From: F23-D06 sp045132055
GTDB taxonomy: Bacteria; Bacteroidota; Bacteroidia; Bacteroidales; WCHB1-69
Direction: 5' to 3'
DNA length: 64,000 nt
NCBI GenBank assembly: GCA_045132055.1
Contig: JBGURP010000039.1
Location: forward strand, 62,001-126,000
The first letter of the stretch is position 1; every line of letters starts with the position of its first letter. A model generated the notes under the pieces. That model was not told the origin of the DNA. It saw nothing but the letters and a program-made list of their open reading frames with translations, and did no database searches. Position numbers and translations under genes: made by a program. This document shows positions 8,670-16,725 of this stretch, one piece after another.

Positions 8670-10241
8670 ATGATACAGTTAAAACTCTCCAATATCCGAA
8701 TCCCCGTTTCGGCAAACCCGAATGTGAAAAATGCGGTTTGCCAGCAGTATCACATCCGCCATGAGGATGTGCAGGAATACCGCGTGCTCCGGCAGGCCAT
8801 CGACGCGCGCAAGAAAAACAAGGTGATGTACGATTACCAAGTGGCTGTCACCTTGCCCGATAACTACGCCTCTCTTCTTGAAAAAGACGGTGTTTCTCAT
8901 CTGAAACCGTCTGTGGAAGTCGAATATCCATTGTGGAAGGATGACCTCCGCCCTGTGGTGGTCGGCTTCGGGCCCTCTGGCATGTTCGCCGCCCTGTATT
9001 TGGCCCGTTGCCAAGCCAAGCCCATCATTTTGGAGCGCGGCGGCAAAATCGAGGACCGCAAAAGGGCTGTGGCCGACTTCATGTACACCAAAATGCTCAA
9101 CCCTAACTCTAACATCCAGTTTGGAGAGGGTGGGGCAGGCACTTTCTCCGATGGCAAACTCAATACCAATGTGCATAGCGAGTATAATGATTTTGTACTG
9201 AAGGAGTTTCACAAGCATGGTGCCCACGAGGATGTCACGTACATGCAGAACCCGCATGTGGGGACCGATTATCTGGAGAAAGTGGTCCGGAATATGCGTC
9301 TGGAGATTGAATCCTTGGGTGGAGAGTTCCATTTCAATACGACTTTCACTGATTTTCATCGGGATGGGGATGTGATAGAGCTGGTTTGTGCACCGGAGCT
9401 CAAAATTCGCACCCATCATGTTTTGCTGGGTCTGGGCCACTCGGCCCGCGATACCATCCGGCGATTGCATGAGCGCGGCATGACGATGGAGGCCAAGCCC
9501 TTTTCCATGGGCGTGCGCATTGAGCATCAGCAACGCCGCATCAATCGCATGCAGTATGGTGAGGCGGCGCGGATTCTGCCGCCGGCCTCCTACAAGGGCG
9601 TGGTCCATCTTCCCGAGCGGAGCGTCTATACCTTCTGCATGTGTCCCGGTGGCACCGTCATGGCCTCCACCAGCGAACCCGACACTATCGTGACCAATGG
9701 CATGAGCGAACGCAAACGCGACAAGGCCAACTCTAACAGTGCCCTTCTGGTGAATGTTAACCCAGAAGATTATCTGAAAAATAGCCCGTTGGATGGATTG
9801 GACTATCAGGAAAAATACGAGCGGCTGGCTTTTGAAGTGGCAGGCGACTACCGTGCTCCCGGCAATCTGGTGGGCGAGTTCCTGCAGGATAAGATAGCGC
9901 AGATGTACCGTAGCGTGAAGCCTTCCTATCCGCACGGCGTGGTATTCTGCGACCTTCATCGCTGTCTGCCCGATTATGTGGTGGACTCTCTGCGCAAGGC
10001 GTTGCCGCTCTTCGACCGCAAGATGCCCGGTTTTGCCGACCCCGATGCAGTGCTCACCGGTGTGGAAACGCGTTCGTCGTCCCCTGTACGCATGGTGCGC
10101 GGTGAGGACCGTGTCTGTTCGCTCCCTGGCTTCTATCCCATTGGCGAGGGCGCAGGCTATGCGGGTGGCATTATGAGTGCAGCCATCGATGGCTTGAAAA
10201 CGGCCATGTTTCTATTATCTTTGCTTGAGTTGAAATGTTAG
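8670..10241 (+). CDS. FAD-dependent oxidoreductase, COG2509 type
   Basis: 523 residues from the ATG at 8670; a GTG at 8649 lies upstream of the promoter element and is rejected. An N-terminal region of about 90 residues is followed by a Rossmann dinucleotide motif VVVGFGPSGMFAALYLA (GxGxxG at 99-104) and an acidic ERGGKIEDR segment typical of COG2509. The conserved GEGGAGTFSDGKLNT and the C-terminal FYPIGEGAGYAGGI (second FAD contact) are present. The family is described as uncharacterised FAD-dependent dehydrogenase/NAD(FAD)-utilising protein; it is cytosolic and its substrate is unknown. It is monocistronic here, divergent from the chromate pair. Confidence 0.9.
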   Translation: MIQLKLSNIRIPVSANPNVKNAVCQQYHIRHEDVQEYRVLRQAIDARKKNKVMYDYQVAVTLPDNYASLLEKDGVSHLKPSVEVEYPLWKDDLRPVVVGFGPSGMFAALYLARCQAKPIILERGGKIEDRKRAVADFMYTKMLNPNSNIQFGEGGAGTFSDGKLNTNVHSEYNDFVLKEFHKHGAHEDVTYMQNPHVGTDYLEKVVRNMRLEIESLGGEFHFNTTFTDFHRDGDVIELVCAPELKIRTHHVLLGLGHSARDTIRRLHERGMTMEAKPFSMGVRIEHQQRRINRMQYGEAARILPPASYKGVVHLPERSVYTFCMCPGGTVMASTSEPDTIVTNGMSERKRDKANSNSALLVNVNPEDYLKNSPLDGLDYQEKYERLAFEVAGDYRAPGNLVGEFLQDKIAQMYRSVKPSYPHGVVFCDLHRCLPDYVVDSLRKALPLFDRKMPGFADPDAVLTGVETRSSSPVRMVRGEDRVCSLPGFYPIGEGAGYAGGIMSAAIDGLKTAMFLLSLLELKC

Positions 10242-10264
10242 CACTCGGCATTGGGATTTTTTTG

Positions 10265-10272
10265 TAATTTTG
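10265..10272 (+). promoter_or_regulatory. Possible -7 element TAATTTTG for the TonB receptor
   Basis: Matches TAnnTTTG. It lies about 100 bases before the ATG at 10372 and directly before a long inverted repeat. A second match (TATCTTTG, 10216-10223) lies inside the end of the preceding gene and is less likely. Confidence 0.4.
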
Positions 10273-10273
10273 G

Positions 10274-10339
10274 CATCTTGTTAAATATGGATAGCTATTT
10301 TCCTTTGGGTATTGTATCTTGCTGGTATTTAACAAGATG
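10274..10339 (+). repeat. Perfect 14-bp inverted repeat in TonB-receptor leader
   Basis: The arm at 10274-10287 (CATCTTGTTAAATA) is exactly complementary to 10326-10339, with a 38-base spacer. It lies between the candidate promoter and the start codon. It could be an operator or a leader stem; it is not terminator-like because the loop is large and no T tract follows. Confidence 0.75.
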
Positions 10340-10371
10340 AGTATTTTGTGTCCTACTGCAACATTTTGATT

Positions 10372-13300
10372 ATGGCTTATATTTTACGCTTTTTTAACGA
10401 AAACAGAAAGAGAACAGTGTTGTCGGCCATTGTGTTGGCATTCTGTTTGCTGCTGACGACTTTGCCACTGACGGCGCAGATTACCACTTCTTCCATCTCG
10501 GGAAATATCAGTGATGGGAAGAACCCTATCTCGGACGCAGTGGTCACTGTCGTGCACAACCCCACAAGCACCTATTACTATGTTTTCTCCAACCAAAAAG
10601 GCAACTTTATCATCAACAACATTTTAGTAGGAGGTCCCTACACGGTTCGCGTGGAACGTCTCAATTACCAAACCGCAGTGGTGCACGACATCATGGCCCC
10701 TATCGGTGAGACTGCCATTGTTAATGTGGCGTTAGCCCGCACTTCGCAGCGAATTGAGGAGATTACCATTTTCGGCGACGGAGAGAAATCATCTATGAAT
10801 ATCAGCCGCTCGGGTACTGGTATCCTCATCAACAGCAACGAAATACTGATGGTGCCTACCGTGAGTCGCAGCTTATACGACATGTTGAGATATACTCCAC
10901 AAGGACTGATAACGGACGGAGGAGCAGCGTTCGGCGGTGCCAACTATCGGGGATCCTATGTCACGGTGGACGGGGCTTCTTTCAACAACGCTTTCGGCAT
11001 CGGTTCGAGCCTACCCGCCGGCGGCACCCCGATTTCCCTTGAGGCTATCGACCAGGTCAGTGTCAACCTCACTCCTTACAACGTCCGCCACAGCGGCTTC
11101 CAAGGCAGTGCCATCAACATGGTTACCAGACACGGCACAAACAAATGGCATGGTTCTGTTTATAACTACTTTACCAATAATAATTTGCAAGGAAATCGGG
11201 TCGGCGATGACTGGTTAGCGGTTCCATCAACCCTCAACAATACCATTGGCATCACTCTCGAGGGTCCCATCGTCAAGGACAAGCTTTTCTTCTTTGTCAA
11301 TGGGGAATACGTGGTGAGTCACGACGCCGGATCCGACGTCTTATCTCGTACAGACGAGAGTCAGGCTTACGGTGGCAGCACCGGATTCAATCGCCCCACC
11401 ACAGGTCAAATGGATGCCATACATCATTTCCTTGTTGACAAATACGGTTATGATCCAGGACGTTACGAATACTACACAGTGAAGACCCCCGATTACAGGC
11501 TTTTTGGCCGTCTGGACTGGAGAATCAACGATTACAATCTGTTCCATATACGTTTTTCACACACGCACGTCTCCACCCCACACCCTGCGGCCAGCTCTTT
11601 CAACCCATTGGGAGGAAGCAACATTACACTTCTGTCCAACGGGGAACTCTATACAGTGAATCGCGACAATGCCGGACGTAACTCGCAATATTCGATGCCG
11701 TTTGAATCGGCCAACTATTGCCAATACCAGAACTTCACCTCCATAGCGGCGGAACTTAACAGTCATGTGCTGAACGGACAAGGCAATAATATGGCCCGAA
11801 TCACTTGGTCATTGCAAAATGAGCCTCGCACTTTCGTGGGTGGATACTTCCCGACTGTTGATATTTTGGAGCCATATACTGCCGCTGACGGCAGCACGCA
11901 GTTAGCCCTGTTCACAACGTTTGGCCCGGACCCGTTCACCTATAACAATCTTCGCCGCGTTAACACCATCACGCTCACAGATGAATTCAACTACAAAAAA
12001 GGCATCCACAATATCATGACTGGTGCGCAGTTTGAATGGAATCGTATTGTCAACGGCTTCATGCAAGGCGGTGCCGGCTGGTATGTCTATGATTCATGGC
12101 AGTCTTTCCTTGCAGATGCAAACGGCGAGGAAGGTGCCGGACCTTCATTGTTCATGATCACCCATGCCAACACAGACACCCCCACCGAACAGGTCTTTCC
12201 AACTTTCAACCAATCTCAGATTTCCATTTACGCTCAAGATGACATGGAATTCAGCAAGTTTTTCAAACTCACGGTCGGCCTTCGTCTGGAGACGCCATTT
12301 ATCCGTTTCCGCTACGACAATCGAAATGTCGAGTTTGATCAAATTGCGGCAGCGAATCCGAACAGCTCTTTTGCGGGACTCAGCACCGCCGACGTTCCGA
12401 AATTTGACTGCCACGTTTCCCCGCGTGTCGGATTCAACTGGGATATAACCCACAAGCGTAAAGTCGTCCTTCGTGGCGGTACAGGCCTCTTTACGGGCCG
12501 TATTCCTAACGTATGGCTGGTAAGTGCAGCGGGCAACTCAAATTGCCTTCAATACCAATACATCGCCAATCTGGAAACAGGACAGGATGTGGTGAACTTC
12601 GACCCTGACCTTTCGAATATCATCAACAGCGTTCACCAGGGTCAGGAGTACAGCCAAACCAATCTGCCTGCACCTACCAATGCTACCATTTTGGCAAAGG
12701 ATTTGCACATGCCCACTAGCTGGAAATCCTCTATAGCCTTGGACTTTGTGATTCCCGGCGATATCAAGGCCACTTTGGAAGGTGTCTATTCCTACAATTT
12801 CAATGAAGTCTATGCCAAGGTGTTAGGCTATAAGGAAGACGGTACTGTATTGCTCCCTGGAGAGCCCGATGCACGCACCCACTATGCAAGTGAGGGCATC
12901 GCCAACAGTAATGGCTCTTACATGAGTGGATACTACCTCTACAACTCGAAAAAACTGCACGGGCAGTACTTCTCCTTTACCGCTCAGCTGACCAAAGAAT
13001 TCCATTTTGGTCTGAATTTGATGGCAGCATACACATTAAGCAATGCAAGGACAATTTCAGATGGTATAAGTGACCAAGTCTCCAGTTTGGCAAACACTGC
13101 CAATGTGAATGGATGCAACAGCCCAGAGATCGGACTTGCCGGCTATGTCGCGCCCCACCGCGTGATTGCCTCCGTCGGATACACCATCAAGGAAGGCCCA
13201 CATACGGCGACGCGGCTCGGTCTTTTCTACGAGGGTTTGAATATGGGAATCTATAGTTTGAGCTACCGCTCCCACCGTTCTTACCTCATTGACTACGCCA

Positions 13301-13740
13301 GTGGAATGAACAGCTTTCAGTTGATGTATATCCCCACCTCCGAAGAACTGGAAGCTATGCCTTTCGTCTCCGAGGAGAACCGCAATGCTTTCGAGGAGTA
13401 CATCTGTAACGACGATTATTTAAGCAAGCACAGAGGCGAATATTCAATCCGCAACGGTGGTAAGGCACCCTGGGTGAACCGCATCAATTTCAAGGTGGAC
13501 CAGGAGATATACTTCAGCATCAAAGGTCACAAACAAACTATCGACATTGGAGTTGATTTCAACAATCTCGGCAATCTTTTCTGTAGTAAGTGGGGCGCTT
13601 ACAAAGTGCTGGACAATGAAGTGGTGCTGAAATATGACAACCAGAACGGGAAATATACTTTCACCCCGTCAACGTGGTCACCTTACAACAACTTGTCGAA
13701 CACGTGGCAAATCCTGCTGCATTTTAAATATGCATTTTAA
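10372..13740 (+). CDS. TonB-dependent receptor, Oar-like with carboxypeptidase-regulatory-like domain
   Basis: 1,122 residues from the ATG at 10372, which puts a signal peptide (ending near LTAQ, about residue 33) at the N-terminus. Residues about 36-120 form a carboxypeptidase regulatory-like beta domain (SISGNISDGKNPISDAVVTV). This is followed by a plug region (about 145-245; ILMVPTVSRSLYDMLRYTP, GSAINMVTRHGTNKWHGSVYNYF) and a long outer-membrane barrel that ends in an aromatic residue (HFKYAF), the usual signal for barrel insertion. Oar-type receptors import large or peptide-like substrates across the outer membrane, and some work alongside T9SS functions; the substrate here is unknown. 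It is monocistronic with a structured leader, and converges on the SUMF1 gene with no clear terminator between. Confidence 0.9.
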   Translation: MAYILRFFNENRKRTVLSAIVLAFCLLLTTLPLTAQITTSSISGNISDGKNPISDAVVTVVHNPTSTYYYVFSNQKGNFIINNILVGGPYTVRVERLNYQTAVVHDIMAPIGETAIVNVALARTSQRIEEITIFGDGEKSSMNISRSGTGILINSNEILMVPTVSRSLYDMLRYTPQGLITDGGAAFGGANYRGSYVTVDGASFNNAFGIGSSLPAGGTPISLEAIDQVSVNLTPYNVRHSGFQGSAINMVTRHGTNKWHGSVYNYFTNNNLQGNRVGDDWLAVPSTLNNTIGITLEGPIVKDKLFFFVNGEYVVSHDAGSDVLSRTDESQAYGGSTGFNRPTTGQMDAIHHFLVDKYGYDPGRYEYYTVKTPDYRLFGRLDWRINDYNLFHIRFSHTHVSTPHPAASSFNPLGGSNITLLSNGELYTVNRDNAGRNSQYSMPFESANYCQYQNFTSIAAELNSHVLNGQGNNMARITWSLQNEPRTFVGGYFPTVDILEPYTAADGSTQLALFTTFGPDPFTYNNLRRVNTITLTDEFNYKKGIHNIMTGAQFEWNRIVNGFMQGGAGWYVYDSWQSFLADANGEEGAGPSLFMITHANTDTPTEQVFPTFNQSQISIYAQDDMEFSKFFKLTVGLRLETPFIRFRYDNRNVEFDQIAAANPNSSFAGLSTADVPKFDCHVSPRVGFNWDITHKRKVVLRGGTGLFTGRIPNVWLVSAAGNSNCLQYQYIANLETGQDVVNFDPDLSNIINSVHQGQEYSQTNLPAPTNATILAKDLHMPTSWKSSIALDFVIPGDIKATLEGVYSYNFNEVYAKVLGYKEDGTVLLPGEPDARTHYASEGIANSNGSYMSGYYLYNSKKLHGQYFSFTAQLTKEFHFGLNLMAAYTLSNARTISDGISDQVSSLANTANVNGCNSPEIGLAGYVAPHRVIASVGYTIKEGPHTATRLGLFYEGLNMGIYSLSYRSHRSYLIDYASGMNSFQLMYIPTSEELEAMPFVSEENRNAFEEYICNDDYLSKHRGEYSIRNGGKAPWVNRINFKVDQEIYFSIKGHKQTIDIGVDFNNLGNLFCSKWGAYKVLDNEVVLKYDNQNGKYTFTPSTWSPYNNLSNTWQILLHFKYAF

Positions 13741-13763
13741 AAAAATCAAGATAGCGGCAAAGC

Positions 13764-14594
13764 CTACTTCTGCACCAAGGCGACCCTGAAACCACAATCC
13801 TCATAACGGGAGTAAATGCTGCCGCGGTCGCGATTGGCACAACGTTGATAGGGAGCTGCATAATTCCAGCTACCGCCCCTTTGCACGCGATAAGAGGTTT
13901 CTTGGTTGTTCATCGGATTATTCCAATCCTTATTCTCCGCATAGAAGTTCTCATCGAACCAATCCTGGCACCATTCCCAAACGTTTCCGCTCATGTCAAA
14001 CAGTCCCAACTCGTTGGCCGTCTTGATTCGAACCGTATGGGTGTGTTCATCGCTATTACCATAAAACCATGCAATCTGTTTCAGGTCATTGCCGCCTGAG
14101 TATGCGGTACCCGCGCTTTTGAGACCACCACGGGCAGCATACTCCCATTGGGCTTCGCTTGGCAACGCAAAACGATAGCCTTCCGGCAGTTCTTCGGCGA
14201 GAAACTTGTTGAGACGGGTCACAAAGCGTTGGCATTCCGTCCAACTCACGCGCTCCACGGGAAGCATGTTGCCTTTCCAGTAACTGGGGTTGTTGTCGCG
14301 CCCCATCACCGCCATCCACAGGGCCTGCGTCACCTCCGTCTCACCGATATAGAAATCCGACAAGGACACAGTGTGGTTTGGAATTTCACGAGCTTTGCAG
14401 CTGTCAACATGATTCTCAGTGCAACCTAACTGCAAATTCCCGCCTTTTACAAACACCATCCTCAACGGCACGTCATTCACGTGGAAAAGCCGAGCAACTG
14501 GATCTTGAGCGAGTGCCGACAACGAACATGAAATCATTGCGGCAAAAAGCCACAACACAATGCTTTTCTTTTGTATTTTCGATATCAGTTTCAT
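13764..14594 (-). CDS. Secreted SUMF1-fold (formylglycine-generating-enzyme-like) protein
   Basis: 276 residues. A signal peptide (cleavage near ALAQ, residue 30) is followed by one SUMF1/FGE-sulfatase domain: MVFVKGGNLQLGC, IGETEVTQALW, PVERVSWTECQRFVTRLN, YRFALPSEAQWEYAARGG, DMSGNVWEWCQDWF, QRGGSWN. True FGE uses two cysteines in the C-terminal segment. Here the segment reads NYAAPYQRCANRDRG, so only the second position has Cys and the first is Ala. It is therefore probably not a sulfatase-activating enzyme but one of the many exported SUMF1 proteins of Bacteroidota, the family that also includes the T9SS/gliding proteins GldJ and GldK. It is too short and has no lipobox, so I do not name it as either. 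Confidence 0.85.
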   Translation of the reverse strand: MKLISKIQKKSIVLWLFAAMISCSLSALAQDPVARLFHVNDVPLRMVFVKGGNLQLGCTENHVDSCKAREIPNHTVSLSDFYIGETEVTQALWMAVMGRDNNPSYWKGNMLPVERVSWTECQRFVTRLNKFLAEELPEGYRFALPSEAQWEYAARGGLKSAGTAYSGGNDLKQIAWFYGNSDEHTHTVRIKTANELGLFDMSGNVWEWCQDWFDENFYAENKDWNNPMNNQETSYRVQRGGSWNYAAPYQRCANRDRGSIYSRYEDCGFRVALVQK

Positions 14595-14682
14595 CGTATT
14601 TCAGGTGAGCTTATTTTGAACAAAAATGCGGCGCGTTCTGCCGTTTTTAATCAAGGCAATCAATGCTTTTCTTCCAAGTTGG

Positions 14683-14690
14683 CAAAGATA
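14683..14690 (-). promoter_or_regulatory. -7 element TATCTTTG for the SUMF1 gene
   Basis: Reverse-strand exact TAnnTTTG match about 90 bases upstream of the ATG at 14594. Confidence 0.55.
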
Positions 14691-14782
14691 CTAAATTTAT
14701 TGATTCGGAATAACAAAACTTGCCTTTGATGCCTTGTTTGTTGAGTAGATAGGGCATTACCTCGCTGAATGTCTTTTTTTAT

Positions 14783-14790
14783 TATCTTTG
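14783..14790 (+). promoter_or_regulatory. -7 element TATCTTTG for azlC-azlD
   Basis: Exact TAnnTTTG match 30 bases before the ATG of azlC. It shares the intergenic region with the divergent SUMF1 promoter. Confidence 0.6.
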
Positions 14791-14820
14791 CAGCCTTGAA
14801 AGTAAAACAGTTAACTATTT

Positions 14821-15561
14821 ATGAGTGAGTTTATTAGGGGTATTAAGAAAGGGTTTCCCATCTGTTTGGGATACATTCCTGTCTCTTTTACCTTCGGATT
14901 GATTGCTGTGAAAATGGGCTTCAATCCGTTGGAAGCCACGATTATCTCACTCACCAACATGGCTTCGGCGGGCCAGTTTGCAGGCATACGCCTCATTGAG
15001 GGCGGCGCACCCTACATCGAATTGGTGATCACCACCTTCGTCATCAATCTGCGCTATATGCTGATGTCTCTGTCCCTTTCCCAGAAAGTGGCCTCCGACA
15101 TGCCCTTCTACAAGCGCGCCATCATGGCTTTCTGCATTACCGATGAGGTCTTTGCCCTGGCCTCCATGGAAAAAGACGATGTAAACTTCCCGTTCTTCGG
15201 CGGTCTGATGGCCACCCCGATTTTCGGGTGGACATTAGGGACTTGCCTCGGTGCCGTGGCCTCCAGTTTGCTCTCGCCCATGTTGCAGGGCTGCTTTGGC
15301 ATCGCCCTCTATTGCATGTTTATCGCTATCATCATCCCGCCGGCGCGCAAGGGCCGGAAAGTGGCTATCGCGGTCATCGTTTCCGCATTGCTCTCATGCT
15401 TGTTCAAGTATGTACCGGGCATCAACGTGCTCTCCAAAAGCGGTGGCGGTGGCTGGGCTATCATCATTTCCGCCATCCTCGGCGCTGCAATCTGCGCGTC
15501 CATCAAGGAGGTGAAAAGATTCCGTAGAAGAAGTGTTCAGGAAGGAGGTGCCCATGTGTAG
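14821..15561 (+). CDS. azlC: AzlC family branched-chain amino acid exporter, large subunit
   Basis: 246 residues with multiple hydrophobic segments and the AzlC start pattern GIKKGFPICLGYIPVSFTFGLIAVKMGF. The conserved SLTNMASAGQFAGI and TFVINLRYMLMSLSLS blocks follow. AzlC forms the large inner-membrane subunit of an AzlCD exporter for branched-chain amino acids and analogues such as azaleucine. The 3' end overlaps azlD by eight bases. The protein ends in a charged tail (IKEVKRFRRRSVQEGGAHV) that looks cytosolic. Substrate within the branched-chain group is inferred from the family. Confidence 0.9.
   Translation: MSEFIRGIKKGFPICLGYIPVSFTFGLIAVKMGFNPLEATIISLTNMASAGQFAGIRLIEGGAPYIELVITTFVINLRYMLMSLSLSQKVASDMPFYKRAIMAFCITDEVFALASMEKDDVNFPFFGGLMATPIFGWTLGTCLGAVASSLLSPMLQGCFGIALYCMFIAIIIPPARKGRKVAIAVIVSALLSCLFKYVPGINVLSKSGGGGWAIIISAILGAAICASIKEVKRFRRRSVQEGGAHV
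15544..15548 (+). promoter_or_regulatory. Shine-Dalgarno GGAGG for azlD
   Basis: GGAGG five bases before the ATG at 15554, inside the end of azlC. Most starts in this window lack such a site, so it helps fix the azlD start and suggests coupled translation. Confidence 0.6.
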
Positions 15562-15898
15562 TATGCAAAATATCGCCATCTGCATGGTGATCATGGCGCT
15601 CACCACTTACCTCATCCGCTTGATTCCCATTGGTTTCGTGCGGAAAAAACTGGAAAATGAATGGATTAAGGACTTTTTGTTCTACATCCCATTTTGCGTG
15701 CTGTCGGCCATGACTTTCCCAGATGTGCTCTATTCCACCACACCCACAGGTGCAACTACACCGCACTTCGCCTCCGCTGCTATTGCAACGATGGTGGCGA
15801 TTGTGATGGCATGGAAAAACAGGGGATTGGTCCGGGTGGCCCTGGTGGCCGTCCTCGTGGCCATTATCGTGGAACTGCTGTTGCCGGTGGTTTTCTAA
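15554..15898 (+). CDS. azlD: AzlD family branched-chain amino acid exporter, small subunit
   Basis: 114 residues from the ATG at 15554, selected because a GGAGG lies five bases upstream and the gene then overlaps azlC as usual for this pair. Four hydrophobic segments are visible: IAICMVIMALTTYLIRLIPI, FLFYIPFCVLSAMTFPDVLY, an Ala-rich segment, and VALVAVLVAIIVELLLPVVF. The motif TYLIRLIP is typical of AzlD. It forms the exporter with AzlC. Its stop codon is two bases from the end of the convergent PNP gene, so there is no space for a separate terminator. Confidence 0.88.
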   Translation: MCSMQNIAICMVIMALTTYLIRLIPIGFVRKKLENEWIKDFLFYIPFCVLSAMTFPDVLYSTTPTGATTPHFASAAIATMVAIVMAWKNRGLVRVALVAVLVAIIVELLLPVVF

Positions 15899-15900
15899 AC

Positions 15901-16725
15901 CTACATCTCGGGCAGCATCGCGTAAATCAACTTCACCATATTCGGACCTGCTGTGTTGGCTGCCTCCAACACCTCTTCGTGCGTGGCTTCCATCACCTGG
16001 CCCACAATGCCCAAGTCGGTGATGACTGACAAAGCGAAAATCTCAATGCCGCGGTGATGCGCCATGATGGCCTCCGGCACGGTGGACATGCCCACTGCGT
16101 CGGCACCCATGATGTGGTACATCTTGTATTCGGCCGGAGTCTCAAAACATGGGCCAGTTACGCCCATATAAACGCCTTCCTGCAAGTGTACACCAGTCTC
16201 CTTGGCTTTCTGATAGGCCAATTTGATGAGGCGGTGCGAATAGACTTCGCTCATGTTGGGGAAGCGCGGTCCCAAGGTGTCGTCGTTGGGACCCAACAGC
16301 GGGTTGTCGCCGAACATGTTGATGTGGTCCTTGATAATCATGATGTCGCTCACTTTGAAAGTGGGGTTCATGCCGCCGGCTGCGTTAGAAAGAATAAGAC
16401 ATTTTACACCTAAACCGCTCAGAATCTGCTGCGGATAGGTCACTACACTCATCGGATAACCCTCATAATAGTGCATGCGGCCGTTGAAGACCATCACTTC
16501 TGTGTTGTTCAGCTTGCCGAAAACTAAAGTGCCCTTGTGCCCCTTTACGGTGGAAACGGGGAAATTGGGAATCTCCGTATAGGGAATCTCGTCCGCGACT
16601 TCCACAGATTTGGTGAGTCCGCCTAAACCGGATCCTAACACGATAGCGACTTTGGGATGTATGCTGGTTCTGTTCTTCAAAAAAGAGACAGTTTCTTCAA
16701 TTTTTCTTTTTCTCTCTTCTAACAT
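15901..16725 (-). CDS. Purine-nucleoside phosphorylase, trimeric (PNP I) type
   Basis: 274 residues, matching the trimeric inosine/guanosine phosphorylases end to end. The phosphate loop is LGSGLGG (30-36). NGRMHYYEGY (81-90) and SNAAGGMN (113-120) follow, then the base-binding Glu195 in GPCFETPAE, GADAVGMSTVPE, and His249. The residue equivalent to human Asn243, which selects 6-oxopurines, is Asp237 (SVITDLG). In human PNP the engineered Asn-to-Asp change increases activity on adenosine, so base preference may be broader here. It is the last gene of the M23-phoH-lpxK-PNP operon and its start overlaps the lpxK end by 29 bases. Confidence 0.93.
   Translation of the reverse strand: MLEERKRKIEETVSFLKNRTSIHPKVAIVLGSGLGGLTKSVEVADEIPYTEIPNFPVSTVKGHKGTLVFGKLNNTEVMVFNGRMHYYEGYPMSVVTYPQQILSGLGVKCLILSNAAGGMNPTFKVSDIMIIKDHINMFGDNPLLGPNDDTLGPRFPNMSEVYSHRLIKLAYQKAKETGVHLQEGVYMGVTGPCFETPAEYKMYHIMGADAVGMSTVPEAIMAHHRGIEIFALSVITDLGIVGQVMEATHEEVLEAANTAGPNMVKLIYAMLPEM

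Noticed and set aside
10274..10339. Invertible promoter (phase variation switch)
   Set aside because: The spacer is short and has no promoter element in either orientation, and no invertase gene is nearby. Kept only as an inverted repeat of unknown role.
13741..13763. Terminator between the TonB receptor and the SUMF1 gene
   Set aside because: There is only a direct repeat (GCATTTTAAA twice, around the receptor stop) and an A run; no stable stem followed by Ts on either strand.
13764..14594. Sulfatase-activating formylglycine-generating enzyme
   Set aside because: One of the two catalytic cysteine positions is Ala and no sulfatase gene lies nearby.
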